From Paludibacteraceae bacterium (GTDB lineage: Bacteria > Bacteroidota > Bacteroidia > Bacteroidales > Paludibacteraceae), in contig JAFXWI010000028.1 in NCBI GenBank assembly GCA_017542915.1, positions 1 through 20,513 of the forward strand: a DNA stretch of 20,513 nucleotides, written 5' to 3'. Made by a program: the position numbers and the translations under genes. Each line of letters starts with the position of its first letter. Position 1 is the stretch's first letter. Shown here in pieces: positions 8,170 to 14,194 of this stretch. The notes beneath the pieces were generated by a model. It had not been told where the DNA came from and searched no databases. It saw only the letters and a list, made by a program, of their open reading frames with translations.

Positions 8170-10434
8170 TCAATTTTCAATTGAAACTCGCTTGACCTCT
8201 TTGATGTCATCTATCTTACGGATCGCCTTGAGCAGGTCGTCGAGTTCGGAGCGGTCATAGACGTATATCTCCATCGTGCCTTTGAAGATACCATCTTCGC
8301 TGGAGATGTTGATGGCGCGCATGTTAATATGGAAATCCGTCGTGATGGTTTGCAGCACGTGGATGAACACGCCAAACTTATCTATACCTTTCAGTTCGAT
8401 GGTCTCTACGAAGGACTGCAAACGGTGGGTGTTCCATGTCGCTGAGTAGATGCGCTTTCCGTAACTGGTCTTGAGCAGGTTCGCCTCCGGACAGTCGATC
8501 TTATGGATGTGCATCAGTCCGTTCTCGTCCATGTAACCTAAGACCTCGTCTCCGGGTATCGGTCGGCAGCAATTACTGAGCACGAATTTCTTACCTAACT
8601 CATCATCGTTCAGCACTACCGCGTTCACACCTTTCTTCTTAGGCTTATCTTTCGCTTCATCATTAGACGCCGCAGGCGTATCATTGAGCGGCTTAGCCGC
8701 GCTCATTTTATCATTCTTTCCAAGGAACGGTATATACGATCTCCAACCTCGTTTGGGGAAGACGATCTCGTGGATATTATCCAGACGGATAGCGCCCTGT
8801 CCGACCTCGGAGTAGAGTTGCGAAGGCTGCGTCAGGTTATAGAAGCTCAATAACCGTGCCAAAGCCATATCGTGGTTCGCCGAGAGCTCGCTGTCCATCC
8901 CGATCGCGTCTTCCACTAACCGCTCTCCGTGTTTGATGTATTTTCTCTCCTCGCGGCGGAAATAGAGGGTCAAGCCGTTACGCGCTTTGGCGGTTGTCAC
9001 CATCTCGAACCATTCTTTCTGCGGATGCTGGCTGTTGGAGGTGAGGATCTCTATCTGGTCGCCGCCCTTGAGATGATAGGATAGGGGCACAAGCGTGTGG
9101 TTGACTTTCGCGCCTATACAGTGTTCGCCTATCTCCGAGTGCAGCATGAACGCAAAATCGAGTGCGGTGGAGCCTAAAGGCATCGTCTTGATCTCGCCCT
9201 TCGGGGTGAAGACGAAGACCTCTTGCGCAAACAGGTTCAGCTTGAAGGTACCAAGGAACTCCATCGCATCTTTCTCGGGATGCGCTAATATATCTTTGAT
9301 CTCGCGGAGCCATTTGTCGAGCTCGCTGTCGTCGGATTCGCCTGTTTTGTATTTCCAGTGAGCGGCGTAACCCCGTTCGGCTATCTCGTTCATGCGGTCG
9401 GTACGTATCTGCACTTCGATCCATTCTCCGTTACCGCCCATGACGGTCACGTGCAATGCCTCATAGCCGTTCGCTTTCGGCGTCGAGATCCAATCCCGTA
9501 TACGCTCGGGGTGAGGACGGTACAACTCCGTGATGGCGGAGTAGATCATCCAACACTGGTCTTTCTCGCTCATCGACTCGTTGGGCGTGAAGATGATTCG
9601 TACCGCCAACAGGTCGTACACATCTTCAAAGGCACATTGCTGCCTCATCATCTTCTTCCAGACCGAATAGACGGATTTGATGCGCGCTTTGATGGTGTAT
9701 TGGTACCCCATGCTGGTCAGTCGCTCGCGGATAGGATCGGCAAACTGCTCAAAGCTCTCCATCTGATGCGCCTTTACGGCTTCTAACTTATCGTGTATCT
9801 CCTGCCATGTGTCGGGGTGCTCGTATTTGAAACTGAGGTCTTCGAGCTCCGTCTTGATGGGGAACAGACCCAGACGATGTGCCAAGGGAGCGTAGATATA
9901 CTGGGTCTCTCCGGCGATCTTGTATTGCTTGTTCTTGGGCTGCGCACCAAGGGTACGCATGTTGTGTAGCCGATCGGCAATCTTCACGAGCACTACCCGT
10001 ATATCATCGCTGATGGTCAGCAGCAGTTTGCGGAAGTTCTCCGCCTGCTCGGAGGCTTGTTCGCCAAACACACCGCCGCTGATCTTCGTCAGACCGCTCA
10101 CTATCTGGGCAATCTTATCGCCGAACAATCCTGCTATATCCTCCACCGTGTAATCCGTATCCTCCACCACATCGTGCAGCAACGCCGAGCATATACTCGT
10201 GCTGCCTAATCCGATCTCCCGAACGCATATGCGCGCGACAGCAAGGGGGTGCATGATATACGGTTCTCCGCTCAAGCGGCGGACACCATAGTGCGCCTGA
10301 TTCGCAAATTTGAACGCGTGCGTGATAAGCTCCACTTTCTGACGGTGTGGAGTATGGGCATAGTCGTCTAACAACGCCTCAAACTCGCGTTGGATCATCT
10401 GCTCTTCTTCCGGTGTAAATTCACTTTTTTGCAT
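8170..10434 (-). CDS. rel: Bifunctional (p)ppGpp synthetase/hydrolase, RelA/SpoT family
   Basis: This 754-residue stringent-response enzyme makes (p)ppGpp from GTP/GDP and ATP and degrades it. The HD hydrolase domain keeps the HDxxED motif at 87-92 (HDVVED) plus DRLHNMRTL at 154-162, so hydrolysis is expected. The synthetase domain has RIKSVYSVWKKM (251-262), STPKANGYEALH (317-328) and EVQIRT with catalytic Glu 340. A TGS domain follows at about 403-465. A Cys-rich zinc-finger-like segment contains NCCRPIPGDEVLGY and a later KIDCPEA, and a C-terminal ACT domain occupies about the last 80 residues. The synthetase charge motif reads RIRD (311-314), nearer RxKD of bifunctional enzymes than ExDD of RelA. 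ATG 10434 is preceded by a good promoter. Confidence 0.96.
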   Translation of the reverse strand: MQKSEFTPEEEQMIQREFEALLDDYAHTPHRQKVELITHAFKFANQAHYGVRRLSGEPYIMHPLAVARICVREIGLGSTSICSALLHDVVEDTDYTVEDIAGLFGDKIAQIVSGLTKISGGVFGEQASEQAENFRKLLLTISDDIRVVLVKIADRLHNMRTLGAQPKNKQYKIAGETQYIYAPLAHRLGLFPIKTELEDLSFKYEHPDTWQEIHDKLEAVKAHQMESFEQFADPIRERLTSMGYQYTIKARIKSVYSVWKKMMRQQCAFEDVYDLLAVRIIFTPNESMSEKDQCWMIYSAITELYRPHPERIRDWISTPKANGYEALHVTVMGGNGEWIEVQIRTDRMNEIAERGYAAHWKYKTGESDDSELDKWLREIKDILAHPEKDAMEFLGTFKLNLFAQEVFVFTPKGEIKTMPLGSTALDFAFMLHSEIGEHCIGAKVNHTLVPLSYHLKGGDQIEILTSNSQHPQKEWFEMVTTAKARNGLTLYFRREERKYIKHGERLVEDAIGMDSELSANHDMALARLLSFYNLTQPSQLYSEVGQGAIRLDNIHEIVFPKRGWRSYIPFLGKNDKMSAAKPLNDTPAASNDEAKDKPKKKGVNAVVLNDDELGKKFVLSNCCRPIPGDEVLGYMDENGLMHIHKIDCPEANLLKTSYGKRIYSATWNTHRLQSFVETIELKGIDKFGVFIHVLQTITTDFHINMRAINISSEDGIFKGTMEIYVYDRSELDDLLKAIRKIDDIKEVKRVSIEN

Positions 10435-10466
10435 GCTCGTTGTGCGTAGTTAGTCAAAATCGGCTG

Positions 10467-10497
10467 CAAATTTACAACTTTTTTTGCATATATGCAA
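10467..10497 (-). promoter_or_regulatory. rel promoter, Bacteroidetes type, with palindromic -33 region
   Basis: On the minus strand a perfect -7 box TAAATTTG (10467-10474) is separated by 20 bp from TTG at 10495-10497, which fits the Bacteroidetes sigma-ABfr promoter. The -33 TTG is part of a perfect 14-bp palindrome, TTGCATATATGCAA (10484-10497), followed by a run of seven A. The box lies 32 bp upstream of the rel start codon. Confidence 0.72.
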
Positions 10498-10566
10498 GAA
10501 AAAAAAGAAAAAGATACTATTTTAATGAAAAATGAGCTAAAAATGAGGGATAAATGAGGTAAAAAG

Positions 10567-10594
10567 GTCGTTAGTCGTTAGTCGTTAGTCGTTG
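10567..10594. repeat. Four tandem 7-bp units (GTCGTTA)
   Basis: Three GTCGTTA units and one GTCGTTG run without gaps from 10567 to 10594, in the spacer between rel and araC. The period matches the other heptamer arrays, but the unit is its own. Confidence 0.9.
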
Positions 10595-10657
10595 GTCCAA
10601 AGTATGTTTTTGGAAGGAAGTAGTAGTTTGGTGTGCAAGTTCCGGCGATATAAAAAG

Positions 10658-10678
10658 TATATATACGTAGTATATATA
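10658..10678. repeat. A/T inverted repeat, 9-bp arms, 3-nt loop
   Basis: Perfect arms TATATATAC (10658-10666) and GTATATATA (10670-10678) flank the loop GTA. As A/T-rich DNA it could extrude or melt, and as RNA it would form only a weak hairpin. No T-run follows on either strand that would make it a standard terminator. Confidence 0.7.
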
Positions 10679-10710
10679 GTATAAAGCGCCATTTTACCAA
10701 AATAAGGTCT

Positions 10711-10754
10711 GTATCCTTGGGGTATCCTTTGGGTATGTTGTGGGTATCCTTTGG
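10711..10754. repeat. Four tandem 11-bp units (GTATCCTTTGG)
   Basis: Units start at 10711, 10722, 10733 and 10744. The second and fourth are identical, the first differs by one base, and the third (GTATGTTGTGG) has diverged. There is no gap between units, so this is not a CRISPR. It lies about 130 bp upstream of the araC -7 box. Confidence 0.85.
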
Positions 10755-10860
10755 CGCGATATCGTAGTTGAATCGAGAAAGGTGTGTGATTGCTCCGAAT
10801 TGCACTCGAATAGTGATCGAATAGGGATTTAATGAATTTTCAAAAAATAATCATTTTTTC

Positions 10861-10891
10861 TTGCATATGTGCAAAAAAAGCAGTACCTTTG
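10861..10891 (+). promoter_or_regulatory. araC promoter, Bacteroidetes type, with palindromic -33 region
   Basis: The -33 TTG (10861-10863) and -7 TACCTTTG (10884-10891) are 20 bp apart and match the Bacteroidetes consensus. TTGCATATGTGCAA (10861-10874) is a near-perfect palindrome followed by seven A. The 23-bp element 10858-10880 matches the rel promoter element (10478-10500, opposite strand) at 22 positions. The expected transcription start is near 10897, leaving a leader of about 60 nt. Confidence 0.75.
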
Positions 10892-10933
10892 CGGCGAAAA
10901 ACGATATATAACTATCATAAGTAACACTTTTTT

Positions 10934-10965
10934 GACATACAATATGGAGGACATACAATATGGAG
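10934..10965. repeat. Perfect 16-bp tandem duplication over the araC start codon
   Basis: The 16-mer beginning GACATACAATATGG occurs at 10934-10949 and again at 10950-10965 without mismatch. The second copy contains the araC ATG (10960). The first contains an out-of-frame ATG (10944) that opens a 9-codon frame closing at TGA 10971-10973, overlapping the araC start. The junction creates GGAGG at 10946-10950, a strong ribosome-binding sequence 9 bp before ATG 10960. Confidence 0.9.
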
Positions 10966-11844
10966 CATACTGAGATATTGCAGGAGATAACTCCCTTGGA
11001 GGAACATGACTTTATGTTTGTGGCGGACAGACACAAAGCGGGATATGATTATCCTTTGCATCGGCATTACCTCTTTGAGATGAATTTTGTAGAACACGGA
11101 AAGGGTTGCGAACGTATTGTGGGAGACTCGGTGGAGACTATAGGAGACTATGACATGGTCCTGATTACTTCTCCGAACCTTGAGCATATGTGGGGGCAAG
11201 GAGTTTGCCAAAATACTGATATTCATGAAATTACCATTCAGTTTACGATTGATTTTCACAAGGAAAGGATCTTTGATACCAATCCGATGCAGTCCATCAA
11301 GAAGATGTTTATCCGTGCGGAAAGAGGACTCTCATTCCCTCTCTCGGCCATTATGACGGTGTATCCCCGACTCGTCAAATTGTCTCAGATCAAGGAAGGC
11401 TTCTATGCGATGACGGAACTGTTTCAGATTCTATATGAGTTATCCAAGTTCGATGATGCCCGTGAGTTATCCTCTTCGTCCTTTGCGCGCGTGCAGCCCA
11501 ATACGGAGAGTCGGCGTGTTGCCAAAGTGAAAGACTATATTTCCACTCATTATATCGAAGAGATCCGCCTTGAGCAGCTGAGTTCTATGGTCAGTATGTC
11601 CCCCACTGCTTTTTCCCGCTTTTTCAAATTGCGTACAGGTAAGACCTTGGCGGAATATATCGTGGATATCAGGCTCGGTCACGCTGCCCGCAAACTGATT
11701 GATACGAACGAACCGGTATCCCAGATCGGTTTCTCCTGCGGTTTTAACACACTTACCAATTTTAATCGTCTTTTCAAGAAACGGAAAGGCTGTTCGCCTA
11801 CTGAATTTCGTGAAAAATATGCTAAGAAAAAGATAATAGTGTAA
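10960..11844 (+). CDS. AraC-family transcriptional regulator with cupin sensor domain
   Basis: The protein has 294 residues. The N-terminal part (about 15-110) is an AraC-type cupin ligand-binding domain, with DYPLHRHYLFEMNFVEHGKG around 30-49. The C-terminal part (about 184-288) is the double helix-turn-helix DNA-binding domain, with IRLEQLSSMVSMSPTAFSRF for the first helix pair and VSQIGFSCGFNTLTNFNRLF, then CSPTEFR, for the second. It has no transmembrane or phosphorylation domain, so it probably senses a cytoplasmic sugar or metabolite. It is 73 bp upstream of and codirectional with the GH26-SusCD operon and is the obvious candidate regulator. ATG 10960 is chosen because of GGAGG 9 bp before it; the upstream ATG 10944 is out of frame. 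The ligand is unknown. Confidence 0.93.
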   Translation: MEHTEILQEITPLEEHDFMFVADRHKAGYDYPLHRHYLFEMNFVEHGKGCERIVGDSVETIGDYDMVLITSPNLEHMWGQGVCQNTDIHEITIQFTIDFHKERIFDTNPMQSIKKMFIRAERGLSFPLSAIMTVYPRLVKLSQIKEGFYAMTELFQILYELSKFDDARELSSSSFARVQPNTESRRVAKVKDYISTHYIEEIRLEQLSSMVSMSPTAFSRFFKLRTGKTLAEYIVDIRLGHAARKLIDTNEPVSQIGFSCGFNTLTNFNRLFKKRKGCSPTEFREKYAKKKIIV

Positions 11845-11861
11845 AATCTGCTAAAAAAGTG

Positions 11862-11917
11862 TCAGTATATATCGAAAAATAGCAGTAATTTTGCAGCGTA
11901 TTTCGCAAAGTACTGCT
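11862..11917 (+). promoter_or_regulatory. Operon promoter and dyad upstream of the GH26 gene
   Basis: A -7 box TAATTTTG is at 11886-11893, but no TTG stands at the right distance upstream, as expected for an activator-dependent promoter. CAGTA occurs at 11863-11867 and 11883-11887, exactly 20 bp apart, a spacing seen in AraC-type direct-repeat sites. An imperfect dyad covers 11881-11917, with AGCAGTA in the left arm and TACTGCT in the right, and inner TTTGC/GCAAA. The word AGCAGTAnnTTTGC is also present in the araC promoter (10879-10892). Operator function is inference. Confidence 0.5.
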
Positions 11918-13021
11918 ATGAGAAACAAAATCCTTATCTTTTCACTTCTGTTTGCTTGCATGAGTTGCAAGGCTCAGAATACACCTGAGGGGCAATCTCT
12001 TCCGGTAGTATCCTATACCTTATGTAACTCCAATGCTACTGTCGAAACGCAGCGGCTTTGGAGTGTTTTGTGTTCGGAGTATGGCAAACGGGCTATGAGC
12101 GGAGTGGTGGCTAATGTAGATTGGAACACGCGCGAGACGGAAAATGTATACGCGTGGACGGGTAAGTATCCCGCGCTTAATGTGTTTGACTTCATCAATA
12201 TCCATGCTTCCAAAGATGTGAACAAGCAAGGTTGGCTTGATTACAGCGACCTTACCCCTGTCACGGATTGGTATAACGCCGGTGGAGTGGTGGGATGTAT
12301 GTGGCATTGGCAAGTACCGGCGAACAACGGCACCAACTATACTTGTTCGCCGGGATCCGAACCCGGACAGACGAGCTTTGACCCATCGAAGATTAGCGAC
12401 CCCTCTTCCGCCGAATATAAACGTATGGTCAAAGATATCGACCAAGTGGCGGGCTACCTCAAGAAAATGCAGAAACGCGGCATACCGGTTATCTGGCGTC
12501 CATTGCACGAAGCGTCCGGTAATTCTACTGAATTTGCCGGTGGCGGGGCTTGGTTCTGGTGGGGTGCCAAAGGACAGGAAGCTTACAAGGCCCTCTGGCG
12601 GTTCATGTACGACCGTATGGTCAACTATCACAAACTGAATAACCTCATCTGGGTGTGGAACTCACAGGTGGGTGACTGGGACTGGTACCCCGGGGATGAT
12701 GTAGTGGACGTGGTGGGGCGTGATAGTTATTATGCGCTCCAATACCCATTGATGAAGGAGTTTAACGATTTGAAAGCGCATTTCCCTACTAAACTGATAT
12801 GCCTTGCGGAATGTGGTAATGGTGATGAAGTGGATATGTCCCTCTGGTCGAAGATATGGAAGGAAGGCAGTCGTTGGAGTTGGTTTATGACTTGGTACGA
12901 CTACAATTACAATGCCGGCACCTCGGAAGAGCACCAGTTTGCGGGTGAAGCATGGTGGAGGGATGCTTTTAATAGCGGTACGGTCATTGACCGCGAAGAG
13001 ATGAAGAGATTGATGAAATGA
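11918..13021 (+). CDS. GH26 family glycoside hydrolase lipoprotein, probable beta-mannanase
   Basis: The protein has 367 residues from ATG 11918; a possible TTG at 11891 in the same frame would spoil the signal peptide. MRNKILIFSLLFACMSC is a lipoprotein-type signal, with Cys 14 or Cys 17 as the lipidation site. The GH26 (beta/alpha)8 fold is shown by GCMWHWQVP (126-134), the acid/base motif WRPLHEASG with Glu 198, AWFWWG (211-216), NNLIWVWN (241-248), and the nucleophile motif CLAECG with Glu 298. GH26 is mostly endo-beta-1,4-mannanase (EC 3.2.1.78), with rare beta-1,3-xylanases and lichenases. It has no carbohydrate-binding module. Its stop overlaps the next ATG (ATGA, 13018-13021), suggesting translational coupling. 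Substrate choice is inferred from the family. Confidence 0.92.
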   Translation: MRNKILIFSLLFACMSCKAQNTPEGQSLPVVSYTLCNSNATVETQRLWSVLCSEYGKRAMSGVVANVDWNTRETENVYAWTGKYPALNVFDFINIHASKDVNKQGWLDYSDLTPVTDWYNAGGVVGCMWHWQVPANNGTNYTCSPGSEPGQTSFDPSKISDPSSAEYKRMVKDIDQVAGYLKKMQKRGIPVIWRPLHEASGNSTEFAGGGAWFWWGAKGQEAYKALWRFMYDRMVNYHKLNNLIWVWNSQVGDWDWYPGDDVVDVVGRDSYYALQYPLMKEFNDLKAHFPTKLICLAECGNGDEVDMSLWSKIWKEGSRWSWFMTWYDYNYNAGTSEEHQFAGEAWWRDAFNSGTVIDREEMKRLMK

Positions 13022-13053
13022 TGCAAATGAAGCAAATGATGCAAATGATGAAA
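13018..13053. repeat. Four in-frame 9-bp units at a gene start
   Basis: Four nonamers of consensus ATGATGCAA fill 13018-13053 and encode the first 12 residues of the downstream protein. Because 9 is a multiple of 3, copy-number change would only alter the length of the N-region. Seven of the first 11 codons are ATG, so the true initiation codon is uncertain. Confidence 0.88.
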
Positions 13054-14193
13054 GGTCATAGATTATTGGTGATAGTATTCTGCGCAGCGGTCTGTACGCT
13101 TTCCGCTACCGAACGGACGATCCTGTTGGGTCCGAAGACCATTGGTAAGGCTTGGCGCGATAATATTGTGCTTGACTCGCGTCTGTTTATGGACGCCAAG
13201 TCCGGCGATATCGTTACTGTCTATAACGACCGAGCCAAAGGCACGGCGCAAGGAGCTTTCCAAAATCCGTCCAATTGGCAGGGTGTTGCCCATGAATATG
13301 GCTATTTCGGTATTACCGGACCGTTCCGTATGACGCTGAGTGACGATATATTAAGGATTGCGCGTACGCACGGAATAGCCATCGGTGGACACGACTATCG
13401 TATCTTGCGTGTGACGTTGACAGATGCTGCCGATTTTGCGGAGACTATTGTTTGGAAGGGAGTTCCTGTAAAGATGAAAAATGACTGGAGCAGTAGTGCT
13501 GAGATCGCCGGAAAGTGCTTTGAACAACTGAATATCGGTGACGGTTTACGGCTACATATCAGCTCCGTGGAGGAAGGAGCAGCCTGTAAACTGATGGACT
13601 TTACTTGGAACGCACTTGATCCCTCTGTGGACGGAGTGCCCGTAGGAGGCGATAACTACACTTGGTCGGTATGGTCACGTGCCCCCTTACTCAAACTGCA
13701 ATTAGCGGGCTATGGTTCCCAAACGGCTATGCGGATCGGAGGCAAGGGATACCGCTTGGACAGCATCGGTATAGTGAAACAGGTAGGGGAGGTGTCCGAA
13801 GACCTGACTAACGCCCAGCGGGCACCCAAAGAGTATGACCTGAACGCAGGTGAATTATTCCACGGAGAGAAATATTTCGCACCGGATTGGAGTGGAAACC
13901 TCTCTGTCAATGCGGCTCCTTTTCAGGAATGTACGGAGAACGATGTCCTCGTCATCTCCTATCGTTTGGACGAGGCGGCGGTGTCTGCCGGCACGAAGGC
14001 GCAACTGTCCATCCGTGATGCGCATTGGCAGGAGATCACAGGTGTACCCGAGCCCATATGGTATCCTTTGGATGGCACGGATGTGGTCTATATGTTTGAC
14101 CCCGTAGCGTTAGATAGAGTCAAAACGCGCGGACTGATCCTCACCGGAGTGGGCTTTACATTAACTAAAATAGAAATCTTATCTGCTCAATAA
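13018..14193 (+). CDS. Secreted protein of three tandem beta-sandwich-like domains, putative glycan-binding
   Basis: The protein has 391 residues with signal peptide HRLLVIVFCAAVCTLSA (about 14-30) and no lipobox. Three repeats of about 105-120 residues can be seen: roughly 32-136, 141-256 and 273-389. Each ends with a related strand: GIAIGGHDYRILRVTL, MRIGGKGYRLDSIGIV and GLILTGVGFTLTKIEIL. Internal GD and W positions also recur (SGDIVTVY; IGDGLRLH). The same domain appears three times in the protein at 19209-20489. I do not recognise a named family. Predicted beta content, Trp residues and the place between GH26 and SusC suggest glycan binding. It overlaps the GH26 stop by 4 bp and ends 1 bp before SusC, so it belongs to the operon. 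The start may be any of the Met codons from 13018 to 13048. Confidence 0.82.
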   Translation: MMQMKQMMQMMKGHRLLVIVFCAAVCTLSATERTILLGPKTIGKAWRDNIVLDSRLFMDAKSGDIVTVYNDRAKGTAQGAFQNPSNWQGVAHEYGYFGITGPFRMTLSDDILRIARTHGIAIGGHDYRILRVTLTDAADFAETIVWKGVPVKMKNDWSSSAEIAGKCFEQLNIGDGLRLHISSVEEGAACKLMDFTWNALDPSVDGVPVGGDNYTWSVWSRAPLLKLQLAGYGSQTAMRIGGKGYRLDSIGIVKQVGEVSEDLTNAQRAPKEYDLNAGELFHGEKYFAPDWSGNLSVNAAPFQECTENDVLVISYRLDEAAVSAGTKAQLSIRDAHWQEITGVPEPIWYPLDGTDVVYMFDPVALDRVKTRGLILTGVGFTLTKIEILSAQ

Positions 14194-14194
14194 C

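Larger units (their letters stand above)
10435..10959. other. 525-bp intergenic region between divergent rel and araC
   Basis: No convincing gene lies here. The region holds the rel promoter at the left and the araC promoter at the right, pointing outward. Between them are a GTCGTTA heptamer array, an A/T inverted repeat and an 11-bp tandem array. Base composition is clearly more A/T-rich than the flanking genes. It marks the border between the housekeeping block and the glycan locus. Confidence 0.8.

Noticed and set aside
10711..10754. Possible CRISPR-like repeat array
   Set aside because: Units of 11 bp follow each other with no spacers, and there are no cas genes; it is a simple tandem repeat.
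10578..10805. Minus-strand open frame of 75 codons in the intergenic region
   Set aside because: It is composed partly of the 11-bp and heptamer repeats, has no promoter or ribosome-binding site I can see, and resembles no family.
11891..11917. Upstream TTG start for the GH26 gene
   Set aside because: TTG 11891 lies inside the -7 promoter box and would put nine extra polar residues before a well-formed lipoprotein signal peptide.
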